In this document: positions 30,799 to 40,845 of the stretch, piece after piece | Numbering within the stretch: the stretch's first letter is position 1 | How the letters are laid out: every line of letters starts with the position of its first letter | Source: Pseudomonas argentinensis | GTDB lineage: Bacteria; Pseudomonadota; Gammaproteobacteria; Pseudomonadales; Pseudomonadaceae | DNA: 64,000 bases | Direction of reading: 5' to 3' | Assembly (NCBI RefSeq): GCF_001839655.2 | Contig: NZ_CP056087.1 | Span: forward strand, 2,170,001 to 2,234,000 | Notes under the pieces: generated by a model | The model's input: the letters and a program-made list of their open reading frames with translations, nothing else | Told to the model about the DNA's origin: nothing | Database searches by the model: none | Position numbers and translations under genes: made by a program

Positions 30799-32102
30799 CC
30801 CAGCGCTCCCTGGCCGAGTGGCTGGCGTACCTGGAGCGTCTGCATCCAAGCGCCATCGACATGGGCCTGGAGCGCTCCCGCGAGGTCGCGGCACGCCTCG
30901 GCCTTGGCCGACCGGCGCCGCGGGTGATCACCGTCACCGGCACCAATGGCAAGGGCTCGACCTGTGCCTTTATCGCGTCGCTGCTGCGCGCCCAGGGCCT
31001 GAAGGTCGGGGTGTACAGCTCGCCGCACCTGCTGCGTTACAACGAGCGGGTGCAGATCGATGGCGAACAGGCCAGCGATGCCGGCCTCTGCGAGGCCTTC
31101 ACGGCCGTCGAGGCGGCCCGTGGCGACACCTCGCTGACCTATTTCGAGATGGGCACCCTGGCCGCGTTCTGGCTGTTCGAGCGCGCCAGGCTGGATGTGG
31201 CCGTGCTCGAAGTCGGCCTGGGCGGGCGCCTGGACGCCGTCAACCTGATCGATGCCGATCTCGCGCTGATCACCAGCATCGGGGTCGACCATGCCGACTG
31301 GCTGGGCGATACCCGTGAGTCGGTGGCCTTCGAGAAGGCCGGCATCATGCGGCCAGGCAAACCGGCGCTGTGTGGTGATTTCGATCCGCCGCTGCCGCTG
31401 CTCGAGCGAGTCGCCGAACTCGATTCGCCATTGTTCCTGCGTTGCCGGGATTTCGACCTGAGCGTCAACGAGTCGGGTTGGAGCTGGTACGGGCTCACGG
31501 CCGTTGGCGAGGTGCTGCGCCTGGACGACCTGCCGCTGCTCGACCTGCCCATGGAAAACGCCGCGCTGGCGCTGCAGGCCTACGCCTTGCTCGACCTGCC
31601 CTGGGACGCCGAGAAAATCGCCGATGCCCTGCAGGCCACCCGGGTGACCGGTCGCCTGGATCGCCGTCACTTGAACTGGCGCGGCAAGTCCCTCACTCTG
31701 TTGCTCGACGTGGGGCACAATCCCCATGCCGCGCAGTTTCTCGCCGGTCGGCTGCAGGCGCGCGCCTGTGCCGGGCGGCGCCTGGCGGTATTCGGCCTGC
31801 TGGCCGACAAGGAGCTGCCCGGCGTGGTGACGCCGCTGCTGGCCGACATCGCCCATTGGGCGGTGACGACCCTGCCCAGCGAGCGCTCGCGTCCTGCCGC
31901 CGAGCTGCAGGCGCACCTGGTATCCCGTGGTGCCCAGGTCGAGGCCCATGGCGATGTCGCCAGCGCCCTCGAAGCGCAGTGCGAACGTGCCGCGGCAGGG
32001 GATGAAGTTCTGCTCTTTGGGTCTTTTTTCTGCGTGGCCGAAGCCCTGATGTGGCTGGAGCGCTACGCCCAGGAGGATGTGCAGGATGGCCATGCTGGAT
32101 AG
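30795..32102 (+). CDS. folC: FolC, folylpolyglutamate/dihydrofolate synthase
   Basis: An ATP-dependent ligase that adds glutamate to dihydropteroate and to reduced folates. A Mur-ligase fold is shown by the P-loop [26 protein letters not shown], the [14 protein letters not shown] motif, and a C-terminal domain with [11 protein letters not shown]. The length of 435 aa is normal. Its ATG overlaps the accD stop, and its 3' end overlaps dedD by 17 bases, so accD, folC and dedD form one tightly packed transcript. Confidence 0.97.
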   Translation: MTQRSLAEWLAYLERLHPSAIDMGLERSREVAARLGLGRPAPRVITVTGTNGKGSTCAFIASLLRAQGLKVGVYSSPHLLRYNERVQIDGEQASDAGLCEAFTAVEAARGDTSLTYFEMGTLAAFWLFERARLDVAVLEVGLGGRLDAVNLIDADLALITSIGVDHADWLGDTRESVAFEKAGIMRPGKPALCGDFDPPLPLLERVAELDSPLFLRCRDFDLSVNESGWSWYGLTAVGEVLRLDDLPLLDLPMENAALALQAYALLDLPWDAEKIADALQATRVTGRLDRRHLNWRGKSLTLLLDVGHNPHAAQFLAGRLQARACAGRRLAVFGLLADKELPGVVTPLLADIAHWAVTTLPSERSRPAAELQAHLVSRGAQVEAHGDVASALEAQCERAAAGDEVLLFGSFFCVAEALMWLERYAQEDVQDGHAG

Positions 32103-32733
32103 TGGAACCAAGCAACGTATCGTCGGCGCACTGGTACTGGTCGCGTTGGCGGTGATTTTCCTGCCGATGCTGCTTTCCCGTCCCGACGAGCTGCGGCACG
32201 TGGTGGTCGACGCGCCGAGCATTCCCGCCAAGCCGGTCACCCCCGAAATCGAAATGCAGCCGGTGATCGTGCCCGATCCCCAGGAGCTGCCCCAGGAGCC
32301 GGTGCCGGGCGACGGCGCGCCGGCCGAGCAGGCGCAAGCCCAGGCGCCGGTCGAGCAGCCCATCGTCGAGCTGCCGGCCAGCGAGCCACCAGCGCCCACG
32401 CCGCCTCCGGCTGCGCAGCCTACTCCGAGCAAGCCGGCCGAGGTGGCGCCGCCGCCGCAAAAGGCGCCGGTCGAGCGCCTGGACGCCAACAGCCTGCCGG
32501 TCAGCTGGTCGGTGCAACTGGCCAGCCTGTCCAGCCGTCCGGGCGCCGAAACGCTGCAGAAGACCCTGCGCGCCCAGGGCTACAACGCCTATATCCGCAC
32601 GGCCGATGGCATGAACCGGGTGTTCGTCGGGCCACTGGTCGAGCGTGTCGAGGCCGATCGCCTGCGTGACCAGCTCAACCGTCAGCACAAGCTCAATGGC
32701 TTCGTGGTGCGCTTCCAGCCGGAAAGCAACTGA
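32086..32733 (+). CDS. dedD: DedD-like SPOR-domain cell division protein
   Basis: A bitopic inner-membrane protein of 215 aa, likely recruited to septal peptidoglycan. An N-terminal cytoplasmic tip and one membrane span (about 11-29, IVGALVLVALAVIFLPMLL) lead to a long Pro/Ala/Glu-rich periplasmic linker. The C-terminal SPOR domain (about 140-214, SWSVQLASLSSRPGAETL to GFVVRF) binds denuded glycans. I chose the ATG at 32086 ([11 protein letters not shown]); the frame stays open nine bases further upstream. It overlaps folC. Confidence 0.9.
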   Translation: MAMLDSGTKQRIVGALVLVALAVIFLPMLLSRPDELRHVVVDAPSIPAKPVTPEIEMQPVIVPDPQELPQEPVPGDGAPAEQAQAQAPVEQPIVELPASEPPAPTPPPAAQPTPSKPAEVAPPPQKAPVERLDANSLPVSWSVQLASLSSRPGAETLQKTLRAQGYNAYIRTADGMNRVFVGPLVERVEADRLRDQLNRQHKLNGFVVRFQPESN

Positions 32734-32812
32734 CGCATCGCACGCATCCGCGCTTAACCGATGGGCAGGGCTCTGCTAAAATGCAGCGCCTCTTCCATCG
32801 GTAGCCTGCATC

Positions 32813-33379
32813 GTGGCATTCACCTGGGTCGATTGGGCGATCATCGCCATCATCGCCGTTTCGAGTCTGATCAGTCTGAGCAGAGGCTTCGTCAAGGAAG
32901 CCCTGTCGCTCGTCACCTGGATCATCGCCGGCGTGGTGGCCTGGATGTTCGGCGGCGCGCTGTCGCAGCACCTGGGCGCCTATATCGAAACCCCGTCCGC
33001 CCGTGTCATCGCTGCCTGCGTGATCTTGTTCGTGTTGACGCTGCTGGTCGGTGCGCTGATCAACTACCTGATCGGCGAGCTGATCCGGGTCACTGGCCTG
33101 TCGGGCACCGATCGCTTCCTGGGCATGGTGTTCGGCGCTGCCCGCGGGGCTTTGCTGGTCGTGGTGGCGGTGGGGCTGCTCAGCCTGGGGCCGGTGCAGC
33201 AGGACAGCTGGTGGCAGCAATCGGCCTTGCTGCCGCATTTTCTGCTGGTTGCAGATTGGTCGAAGAACCTCATATTGGGTGTGTCCAGCGAGTGGCTGGC
33301 CAGCGGTATACGCGAGCCGGTCGAGCTGCCGTTCAAAGAGGTGCTGCAGGGGGCTACTCCTGTCGGCACCGGTAAATAG
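32813..33379 (+). CDS. cvpA: CvpA-family inner-membrane protein
   Basis: A 188-aa membrane protein with four predicted spans (about 5-22, 28-46, 64-85 and 101-120) and a polar C-terminal tail. The N-terminus FTWVDWAIIAIIAVSSLISLSRGFVKEALSL is the CvpA signature. E. coli CvpA is required for colicin V production and lies before purF, as here. Its basic role is unclear. The GTG start at 32813 sits at the conserved N-terminus. A TAAAAT -10-like box lies upstream at about 32777. purF follows after 28 bp. Confidence 0.92.
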   Translation: MAFTWVDWAIIAIIAVSSLISLSRGFVKEALSLVTWIIAGVVAWMFGGALSQHLGAYIETPSARVIAACVILFVLTLLVGALINYLIGELIRVTGLSGTDRFLGMVFGAARGALLVVVAVGLLSLGPVQQDSWWQQSALLPHFLLVADWSKNLILGVSSEWLASGIREPVELPFKEVLQGATPVGTGK

Positions 33380-33407
33380 TCGTTTCACTGAGTAGGGGTT
33401 GCGTCAC

Positions 33408-34913
33408 ATGTGTGGCATTGTCGGTATCGTCGGTAAATCGAACGTCAATCAGGCGCTGTATGACGGCCTCACCGTCCTCCAGCACCGCGGCCAGGATGCT
33501 GCCGGTATCGTCACCAGCCATGAAGGGCGCCTGTTCCTGCGCAAGGACAACGGCCTGGTGCGCGACGTCTTCCAGCAGCGCCACATGCAGCGCCTGGTCG
33601 GTCACATGGGCATCGGCCATGTGCGCTACCCGACCGCGGGCAGCTCCAGCTCGGCCGAGGCCCAGCCGTTCTACGTCAACTCGCCGTACGGCATCACCCT
33701 GGCGCACAACGGCAACCTGACCAACGTCGAGCAGTTGGCCAAGGAGATCTACGAATCGGATCTGCGCCACGTCAATACCAACTCCGATTCCGAGGTGCTG
33801 CTCAACGTGTTCGCCCATGAGCTGGCCGTGCGCGGCAAGCTCAACCCCAGCGAAGAGGACGTGTTCGCCGCGGTCAAGGACGTGCACAAGCGCTGCCGTG
33901 GCGGCTATGCCGTGGTGGCGATGATCACCGGTTACGGCATTGTCGGTTTCCGCGACCCGAACGGCATTCGCCCGATCGTGTTCGGTCAGCGCCACACCGA
34001 CGAAGGCGTCGAGTACATGATCGCCTCCGAAAGCGTCGCCCTGGACGTCCTCGGCTTCACCCTGATCCGCGACCTGGCGCCGGGCGAGGCGGTGTACATC
34101 ACCGAAGAAGGCCAGATGTTCACCCGCCAGTGCGCGCCCAACCCGCAGCTCAAGCCGTGCATCTTCGAACACGTGTACCTGGCGCGCCCCGACTCCATCA
34201 TGGACGGCGTGTCGGTCTACAAGGCGCGCCTGCGCATGGGCGAGAAGCTCGCCGACAAGATTCGCCGCGAGCGCCCGGACCACGATATCGATGTGGTCAT
34301 CCCGATTCCCGATACCAGCCGCACCTCGGCGCTGGAGCTGGCCAACCACCTGGGCGTCAAGTTCCGCGAGGGCTTCGTCAAGAACCGCTACATCGGCCGG
34401 ACCTTCATCATGCCGGGCCAGGCGGCGCGCAAGAAGTCGGTACGCCAGAAGCTCAACGCCATCGAACTGGAGTTCCGCGGCAAGAACGTGATGCTGGTCG
34501 ACGATTCCATCGTGCGCGGCACCACCTGCAAGCAGATCATCCAGATGGCCCGCGAGGCCGGTGCCAAGAACGTGTATTTCTGCTCCGCGGCCCCGGCCGT
34601 TCGCTACCCGAACGTCTACGGCATCGACATGCCGAGCCCCCACGAACTGATCGCCCATGGTCGCACCACCGAGGAGGTGGCCGAGTTGATCGGCGCCGAC
34701 TGGCTGGTCTACCAGGATCTCGATGACCTGAAGGAAGCGGTCGGTGGCGGCAAGATCAAGATCGAACAGTTCGACAGCGCGGTATTCGACGGCGAGTACG
34801 TCACCGGCGATGTCGACGAGGCTTATCTGAATCGCATCGACCTGGCCCGCAACGATGGCAACAAGGCCAAGTCGCAAGCGGTCAGCGAGATCATCGATCT
34901 GTACAACAACTGA
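33408..34913 (+). CDS. purF: PurF, amidophosphoribosyltransferase
   Basis: Catalyses the first committed purine step, PRPP plus glutamine to phosphoribosylamine. The start at ATG 33408 is fixed by chemistry: the next codon is Cys (MCGIVGIVG), the N-terminal nucleophile exposed after Met removal. The glutaminase domain is followed by a type I phosphoribosyltransferase domain with the PRPP loop [13 protein letters not shown]. The 501 aa length is standard. cvpA precedes and metZ follows after a terminator-like hairpin. Confidence 0.98.
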   Translation: MCGIVGIVGKSNVNQALYDGLTVLQHRGQDAAGIVTSHEGRLFLRKDNGLVRDVFQQRHMQRLVGHMGIGHVRYPTAGSSSSAEAQPFYVNSPYGITLAHNGNLTNVEQLAKEIYESDLRHVNTNSDSEVLLNVFAHELAVRGKLNPSEEDVFAAVKDVHKRCRGGYAVVAMITGYGIVGFRDPNGIRPIVFGQRHTDEGVEYMIASESVALDVLGFTLIRDLAPGEAVYITEEGQMFTRQCAPNPQLKPCIFEHVYLARPDSIMDGVSVYKARLRMGEKLADKIRRERPDHDIDVVIPIPDTSRTSALELANHLGVKFREGFVKNRYIGRTFIMPGQAARKKSVRQKLNAIELEFRGKNVMLVDDSIVRGTTCKQIIQMAREAGAKNVYFCSAAPAVRYPNVYGIDMPSPHELIAHGRTTEEVAELIGADWLVYQDLDDLKEAVGGGKIKIEQFDSAVFDGEYVTGDVDEAYLNRIDLARNDGNKAKSQAVSEIIDLYNN

Positions 34914-34935
34914 TCGATGTTAAATGATTCAACAA

Positions 34936-34962
34936 CCGGGCCCTTTGGGCCCGGCCTGTTTT
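34936..34962 (+). terminator. Terminator between purF and metZ
   Basis: CCGGGCCC and GGGCCCGG form a perfect 8-bp stem with a TTT loop, followed by CCTGTTTT. It suggests that metZ has, at least in part, a separate transcript. Confidence 0.75.
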
Positions 34963-34980
34963 CTGGATGAGGAAAAGGAT

Positions 34981-36188
34981 ATGACACAGGATTGGCAAGC
35001 CGGTCGGCTCGACAGCGATCTCGATGGCGTAGGCTTCGACACCCTGGCGGTCCGTGCCGGCCAGCACCGCACGCCGGAAGGCGAGCACAGCGAGGCGCTG
35101 TTCCCGACCTCCAGCTACGTGTTCCGCACCGCCGGCGATGCCGCGGCGCGTTTCGCCGGTGAAGTGCCGGGCAACGTCTACTCGCGTTACACCAACCCGA
35201 CGGTGCGTGCTTTCGAAGAGCGTATCGCCGCCATGGAGGGCGCCGAGCAGGCAGTCGCCACGGCGTCGGGCATGTCGGCGATCCTGTCCATCGTCATGAG
35301 CCTGTGCAGCGCCGGCGATCATGTGCTGGTCTCGCGCAGCGTGTTCGGCTCGACCATCAGCCTGTTCGAGAAGTACCTCAAGCGCTTTGGCGTGCAGGTC
35401 GACTATGTGCCGCTGGCCGACCTCGAGGGCTGGGCCGCCGCGTTCAAGCCTAACACCCGGCTGCTGTTCGTCGAGTCGCCCTCCAACCCCCTGGCCGAAC
35501 TCGTCGATATCACCGAGTTGGCGGCCATCGCCCATGAGCGCGGTGCGTTGCTGGCGGTGGACAACTGCTTCTGCACGCCGGCGCTGCAGCAGCCGCTGAA
35601 GCTCGGCGCGGACATCGTCATGCATTCGGCCACCAAGTACATCGATGGCCAGGGCCGCGCCATGGGTGGCGTGGTGGCCGGTAGCGCCAAGCTGATGACC
35701 GAGGTGGTGGGCTTTCTGCGTACCGCCGGGCCGACCCTCAGCCCGTTCAATGCCTGGATCTTCCTCAAGGGCCTGGAGACCCTGCGAATTCGCATGCAGG
35801 CCCACTGCAGCAGTGCGCTGGAGCTGGCGCGCTGGCTGGAGCAGCAGGAAGGCATCGAGAAGGTGCATTACGCCGGCCTCGCCAGTCATCCCCAGCACGA
35901 ACTCGCCGCGCGCCAGCAAAGCGCCTTCGGCGCGGTGGTCAGTTTCGAGGTCAAGGGCGGCAAGGCGGGTGCCTGGCGGTTCATCGACGCTACGCGGGTG
36001 ATCTCCATCACCACCAACCTGGGTGATACCAAGACCACCATCGCTCATCCGGCCACTACTTCCCATGGTCGCCTGTCGCCGCAGGAGCGGGAGAATGCCG
36101 GGATCCGCGACAGCCTGATTCGCGTCGCGGTCGGCCTGGAAGATATCGCCGACCTCAAGGCCGACCTGAGCCGCGGCCTGAAAGCGCT

Positions 36189-36192
<4 letters not shown>
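34981..36192 (+). CDS. metZ: MetZ, O-succinylhomoserine sulfhydrylase
   Basis: A PLP enzyme that makes homocysteine directly from O-succinylhomoserine and sulfide in methionine synthesis of pseudomonads. It is a Cys/Met-metabolism family member with [12 protein letters not shown] near the start and the Schiff-base Lys219 in [14 protein letters not shown]-terminal [19 protein letters not shown] substrate segment follows. The ATG at 34981 ([10 protein letters not shown], 403 aa) has AGGAAAAGG upstream and gives the family length; an ATG at 34924 would start before the purF terminator hairpin. The next gene overlaps its stop. Confidence 0.96.
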
Positions 36193-36941
<749 letters not shown>

Positions 36942-36982
36942 GGTCTGTTGCCATGCGCCTCGCGTTGAAACGGCAACAGACC
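36942..36982 (+). terminator. Hairpin immediately after the metZ-SDR unit
   Basis: GGTCTGTTGCC (36942-36952) and GGCAACAGACC (36972-36982) form a perfect 11-bp stem with a 19-nt loop, starting one base after the SDR stop. A further small GCGCTTCGCGTC hairpin with TTTTT ends near 37003. Together they probably terminate the transcript. Confidence 0.6.
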
Positions 36983-37026
36983 TTGGGGCGCTTCGCGTCT
37001 TTTTCGAAAAAAATTCAACACCAGCC

Positions 37027-37055
37027 TTGACTTAGGTCGGGTGCCCGCGTAAATT
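37027..37055 (+). promoter_or_regulatory. Sigma70 promoter of the tRNA-Val/Asp cluster
   Basis: TTGACT (37027-37032), a 17-bp spacer, and TAAATT (37050-37055), followed by a GC-rich CGCGTCC stretch. It is 21 bp before tRNA-Val and resembles the tRNA-Ala/Glu promoter in layout. Confidence 0.78.
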
Positions 37056-37075
37056 TCGCGTCCTCGCAAGGCCAA

Positions 37076-37151
37076 GGGTGATTAGCTCAGCCGGGAGAGC
37101 ATCTGCCTTACAAGCAGAGGGTCGGCGGTTCGATCCCGTCATCACCCACCA
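37076..37151 (+). tRNA. tRNA-Val (anticodon TAC)
   Basis: A 76-nt cloverleaf starting GGGTGATTAGCTCAGC. The anticodon loop is CTTACAA between TCTGC and GCAGA, so the anticodon is TAC. The CCA end is encoded. Confidence 0.97.
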
Positions 37152-37189
37152 CTTGCCTTGAGAGAAAACGGACGCAAGTCCACCGACGC

Positions 37190-37266
37190 GCAGCGGTAGT
37201 TCAGTCGGTTAGAATACCGGCCTGTCACGCCGGGGGTCGCGGGTTCGAGTCCCGTCCGCTGCGCCA
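37190..37266 (+). tRNA. tRNA-Asp (anticodon GTC), copy 1
   Basis: A 77-nt cloverleaf starting GCAGCGGTAGTTCAGTC. The anticodon stem-loop CCGGCCTGTCACGCCGG gives anticodon GTC. CCA is encoded. Confidence 0.97.
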
Positions 37267-37363
37267 TATTTTCCATCCCCGACTCAGGTCTGGGATGTGA
37301 TGGGAAAGCCAGGCTTTACCATCTGACGAAGCACGAGTTCCATGGACGTAAGTCCACCGACAC

Positions 37364-37440
37364 GCAGCGGTAGTTCAGTCGGTTAGAATACCGGCCTGTC
37401 ACGCCGGGGGTCGCGGGTTCGAGTCCCGTCCGCTGCGCCA
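37364..37440 (+). tRNA. tRNA-Asp (anticodon GTC), copy 2
   Basis: Identical to copy 1, 174 bp downstream. The leader AAGTCCACCGAC is also repeated before both copies, so the duplication or conversion tract reaches upstream of the tRNA body. Confidence 0.97.
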
Positions 37441-37467
37441 TATTCACCTGCCTCGAGCAGGTTCCTG

Positions 37468-37497
37468 AAAAGCGACCCTTGGGTCGCTTTTCTTGTT
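37468..37497 (+). terminator. Rho-independent terminator of the tRNA-Val/Asp cluster
   Basis: AGCGACCC (37471-37478) and GGGTCGCT (37481-37488), flanked by AAA and TTTTCTTGTTT. From here to about 37715 I see no further gene or structured element. Confidence 0.85.
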
Positions 37498-37715
37498 TCT
37501 GCCCGCCGGTTCCTGCGTGCTGGTCGCCTGACAGGCGAGTGCAGTGCCCTCCAAGTGCTGCCTAGCTCACTGCGCCTCGCGCGTTGCGCATCCGTTTTAT
37601 TGCATGGATTACTGAAGCTTGCGCAGCCTTCGGTCTGAATCGCTCATTTAGTTCGAATTCCAACAGGTTCCTGGCTTTACCGCTTCACTAGCGAGTGCTA
37701 TTTTCGCAAATGAAA

Positions 37716-37754
37716 ATGTCACATAACTGTCACATTCTCATCTGCAGCTAAAAC
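37716..37754 (+). promoter_or_regulatory. Pho box and -10 element upstream of glpT
   Basis: ATGTCAC-ATAA-CTGTCAC (37716-37733) is two 7-bp PhoB half-sites separated by four A/T bases, an 11-bp period. The second half-site matches the CTGTCAY consensus fully and the first in all but its first base. A TAAAAC -10-like box lies at 37749-37754, and glpT starts at 37773, so the box occupies the -35 position as in PhoB-activated promoters. Confidence 0.72.
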
Positions 37755-37772
37755 AAGAACCGGAGCCTTTGG

Positions 37773-39119
37773 ATGTTTGCCTTCTTCCGTCCTGCCCCCC
37801 ATCGGGAACCTCTGCCCGATGACCAGATAGACAGCACCTACCGCCGCCTTCGCTGGCAGATCTTCGCCGGTATCTTCATCGGCTATGCAGGCTATTACCT
37901 GCTGCGCAAGAATTTCTCCCTGGCCATGCCCTACCTGATCGAGGAAGAGGGCTATACCCGTGGGCAGCTGGGCCTGGCGATGTCGGCCATTGCCATCTCC
38001 TATGGCTTGTCGAAGTTCCTCATGGGGCTGATTTCCGACCGCTCCAACCCGCGTTACTTCCTGCCGTTCGGCCTGATGGTGTCGGCTGGGGTGATGTTCG
38101 TGTTCGGTTTCGCGCCCTGGGCAACCTCCAGCGTGACCATCATGTTCATCCTCCTGTTCATCAACGGCTGGGCCCAGGGCATGGGCTGGCCGCCCAGTGG
38201 CCGGACCATGGTGCACTGGTGGTCGCAGAAGGAGCGTGGCGGCGTGGTGTCGGTGTGGAACGTGGCCCACAACGTGGGCGGCGGTCTGATCGGCCCGCTG
38301 TTCCTGCTCGGCATGGGCCTGTTCAACGAGTGGCATGCGGCGTTCTACGTCCCCGCTGCGGTGGCGATGCTGGTTGCCGTTTTCGCCTTCGCGACCATGC
38401 GCGATACGCCGCAATCGGTCGGCCTGCCGCCGATCGAGAAGTACAAGAACGACTACCCGGAAGGCTACGATGACAGCCACGAGAAGGAATTCAGCACCAA
38501 GGAAATCTTCGTCAAGTACGTGCTGCGCAACAAGATGCTGTGGTTCATCGCCCTGGCCAACGTATTCGTCTACCTGCTGCGCTATGGCGTGCTGGACTGG
38601 GCGCCGACCTACCTGAAGGAGGTCAAGCACTTTACCGTCGACAAGAGCTCCTGGGCCTACTTCTTCTACGAGTGGGCGGGCATTCCCGGCACGCTGTTGT
38701 GTGGCTGGATGTCGGACAAGGTGTTCCGTGGCAATCGCGGCCTGACCGGCGTGGTGTTCATGGCCCTGGTGACCGTGGCCACCGTGGTGTACTGGCTGAA
38801 CCCGCCGGGCAACCCGATCGTCGACATGGCGGCGCTCGTGGCCATCGGCTTCCTGATCTACGGCCCGGTGATGCTGATCGGCCTGCACGCGCTGGAACTG
38901 GCGCCGAAGAAGGCGGCCGGTACCGCGGCAGGCTTTACCGGTCTGTTCGGTTACCTCGGCGGCTCGGTGGCGGCGAGCGCGGCGATGGGCTACACGGTCG
39001 ACCATTTCGGTTGGGATGGCGGTTTCGTGCTGCTGGTCGGCGCCTGCCTGCTGGCCATCGTGTTCCTGATCCCGACCTTGTGGCACAAGAAAGCGCCTAG
39101 CGAAGAGCGGGCGACCTGA
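37773..39119 (+). CDS. glpT: GlpT, glycerol-3-phosphate transporter
   Basis: An inner-membrane antiporter of the major facilitator superfamily (organophosphate:Pi family) that imports glycerol-3-phosphate in exchange for phosphate; in Pseudomonas it is also the route for fosfomycin. Its 448 aa carry about 12 membrane spans. Substrate-phosphate binding residues line up with E. coli GlpT: Arg45 ([10 protein letters not shown]), His166 and Arg270 ([11 protein letters not shown]). The N-terminal [10 protein letters not shown] is typical of the Pseudomonas orthologue. It stands alone here, away from glpD/glpK/glpR, behind a probable Pho box. A 232-bp gap without visible features follows. Confidence 0.95.
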   Translation: MFAFFRPAPHREPLPDDQIDSTYRRLRWQIFAGIFIGYAGYYLLRKNFSLAMPYLIEEEGYTRGQLGLAMSAIAISYGLSKFLMGLISDRSNPRYFLPFGLMVSAGVMFVFGFAPWATSSVTIMFILLFINGWAQGMGWPPSGRTMVHWWSQKERGGVVSVWNVAHNVGGGLIGPLFLLGMGLFNEWHAAFYVPAAVAMLVAVFAFATMRDTPQSVGLPPIEKYKNDYPEGYDDSHEKEFSTKEIFVKYVLRNKMLWFIALANVFVYLLRYGVLDWAPTYLKEVKHFTVDKSSWAYFFYEWAGIPGTLLCGWMSDKVFRGNRGLTGVVFMALVTVATVVYWLNPPGNPIVDMAALVAIGFLIYGPVMLIGLHALELAPKKAAGTAAGFTGLFGYLGGSVAASAAMGYTVDHFGWDGGFVLLVGACLLAIVFLIPTLWHKKAPSEERAT

Positions 39120-39351
39120 TCGCACTGTCCAGCGCGTGGCGCCCGCCACGCGTTGGACGGGTCGTGCAGGTGGCGATCATCCGTATCCTGCCAGCCTGTT
39201 CATGCCGAAGCGCGATGCCCGGCAGCCAGCTTTGCTCCACGTTTGGAGCCCCATCGATGCGTGCCGAGTGACAAACGCGTGGCGGCTTACGCTGCCCGAC
39301 GCCCAGCAAAAACCCTGGTGAAGGCCGACGTCACCGGGCACCGACAACCTG

Positions 39352-40728
39352 TTACCCTTGGCGCATCAGGCTGCGGCGGAACGCCGGGTCGTCCAGATAA
39401 GCCACGTTGAGTCGCGTCCAGGGCACCGGGGTCTGCCGGTTGACGGCGAAGATCGAGCCCGGTGCGAGCATCACCCCCTGGCTCAGGCAATGGCGGGTCA
39501 GGGCGTTGGCGTCGTCGATGCCGGGAAAACGTGCCCACAGGTAGAGACTCTGCTGCGGCCGGCAGAACACCTCGGCTCCCAGTTCGTCGAGCACCGCGAG
39601 GCCGCGATGCGTGGCGGCACGCAGGCGATCCTGCAGGCGCGACAGGTGCCGCAGGAAATGCCCTTCGCCAAGGATCACCTCGATGGTGCGCTCGCTGTAT
39701 TCGGCGCCGCTGTTGTGCAGCAGCATCTTCAGGTCGGCCAGCTCCTCGATGCGCTGTTTGCTGCCGGCGATGAAGCCCACGCGCAGGGCGGCGGAAATCG
39801 ATTTGGAAAAACTGCCCAGGTACAGGGTGCGTTCGCACTGGTCCAGCGCCGCCAGCTTGGTGGCCGAGCTGGGCTTGAAGTCGGCCATGGCGTCGTTCTC
39901 CACCAGCAGCAGGTCGTGCGCTTCGGCAATCTGCAGCAGGCGGTGGGCCTTGGCGGGGGAGATGTCCGAGCCGGTGGGGTTGTGGCCCACCGACTGGAGA
40001 AAGAACAGCTTGGGCCTTGCCCTTTTCAGCACCCGCTCCAGGGCATCCAGATCCGGACCGTCGGCTTCCCGCGGCACGCCGAGCATGCGTGCGCCCTGCA
40101 GCTGCAATTTGCCGAACAGCGGGTAGTAGCCGGGGTCTTCGACCAACACCGCGTCGCCGGGAATGACATGGCGGCGGATGATCAGGTCCATGCCGTGGTT
40201 GGCGCCCAGGGTGGTGACCAGTTGCCGTGGCGAGACGGCGATGCGGTAGTCCGCCAGCTTCTGCGCCAGGCGCTGACGCAGGCCGGGGTTGCCCAGCCGC
40301 GTGCCGTAGCGAAACAGGGTGGTCACGCCGCCGCGCACCACCTGGCGGTGAAACTTGTCCAGGCGCATGTCCATCAGCCACTCCACCGGCGGAAAGCCCT
40401 CGCCAAGGTGCGAATGGCCGGGGTCGCGGACGAACTGCTGGCGCATCATCCAGATGGTGTCCAGCGCCCGGGTATAGGGCTGTGCTTCGTCGTCCTCGAC
40501 GCTGGCGCTGAGGCTCTTGCAGACGAAGAACCCCTTGCCGTGGCGGGCTTCCACCAGCCCCTGGGAGGCCAGGTGCTCGTAGGCGGTGATCACGGTGTTC
40601 TTGGAGTGCCCGTGCAAGCGCATGTACTCGCGCAGCGAGGGCAGCTTGCTGCCTGCCTGCAGAGCGCCATCGGCGATCTGCCTGGCGATGGCATCGGCGA
40701 CTTTCTGGGCAAGGGTCGGTCTGGGCAT
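39352..40728 (-). CDS. MocR-type (GntR-HTH plus aminotransferase-fold) regulator
   Basis: A 458-aa transcription factor. The N-terminal GntR winged helix (about 1-75: SKLPSLREYMRLHGHSKNTVITAYEHLASQGLVEARHGKGFFV) is fused to a fold-type-I aminotransferase domain that keeps the PLP Lys in LGSFSKSISAALRVGF and an SVGHNPTGSD loop. MocR proteins sense PLP or an amine/keto ligand. The ATG at 40728 (MPRPTLAQK) is the natural start; the frame stays open further upstream without homology. It is divergent from mvaA, so it probably controls the mva cluster, but an amine ligand for that pathway is not obvious. Confidence 0.9.
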   Translation of the reverse strand: MPRPTLAQKVADAIARQIADGALQAGSKLPSLREYMRLHGHSKNTVITAYEHLASQGLVEARHGKGFFVCKSLSASVEDDEAQPYTRALDTIWMMRQQFVRDPGHSHLGEGFPPVEWLMDMRLDKFHRQVVRGGVTTLFRYGTRLGNPGLRQRLAQKLADYRIAVSPRQLVTTLGANHGMDLIIRRHVIPGDAVLVEDPGYYPLFGKLQLQGARMLGVPREADGPDLDALERVLKRARPKLFFLQSVGHNPTGSDISPAKAHRLLQIAEAHDLLLVENDAMADFKPSSATKLAALDQCERTLYLGSFSKSISAALRVGFIAGSKQRIEELADLKMLLHNSGAEYSERTIEVILGEGHFLRHLSRLQDRLRAATHRGLAVLDELGAEVFCRPQQSLYLWARFPGIDDANALTRHCLSQGVMLAPGSIFAVNRQTPVPWTRLNVAYLDDPAFRRSLMRQG

Positions 40729-40742
40729 GGCGCTAATCCCTG

Positions 40743-40793
40743 GGTACAGGAATGAAGTGTCAGGGCAAACTGTACCTTCTTTCAGGGATACAG
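40743..40793. promoter_or_regulatory. Three repeated operator half-sites between the MocR gene and mvaA
   Basis: GGTACAG (40743-40749), its inverted copy CTGTACC (40770-40776) and GGATACAG (40786-40793) lie in the 117-bp divergent region. Mixed direct and inverted repeats are typical of MocR-type operators. The binding protein is inferred from position. Confidence 0.55.
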
Positions 40794-40845
40794 TGCGGCT
40801 AACGTTCGCCTCAACCAAGAACAAACGACTCCCCGAGGAGCGCCC

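Noticed and set aside
37076..37440. tRNA-associated integration site
   Set aside because: Both tRNA-Asp are complete and the flanks lack an integrase or tRNA 3'-end direct repeats bounding foreign DNA.
39358..40755. A 465-residue plus-strand frame opposite the MocR gene
   Set aside because: It lacks domains and covers the same bases as a protein with a full GntR-aminotransferase match.
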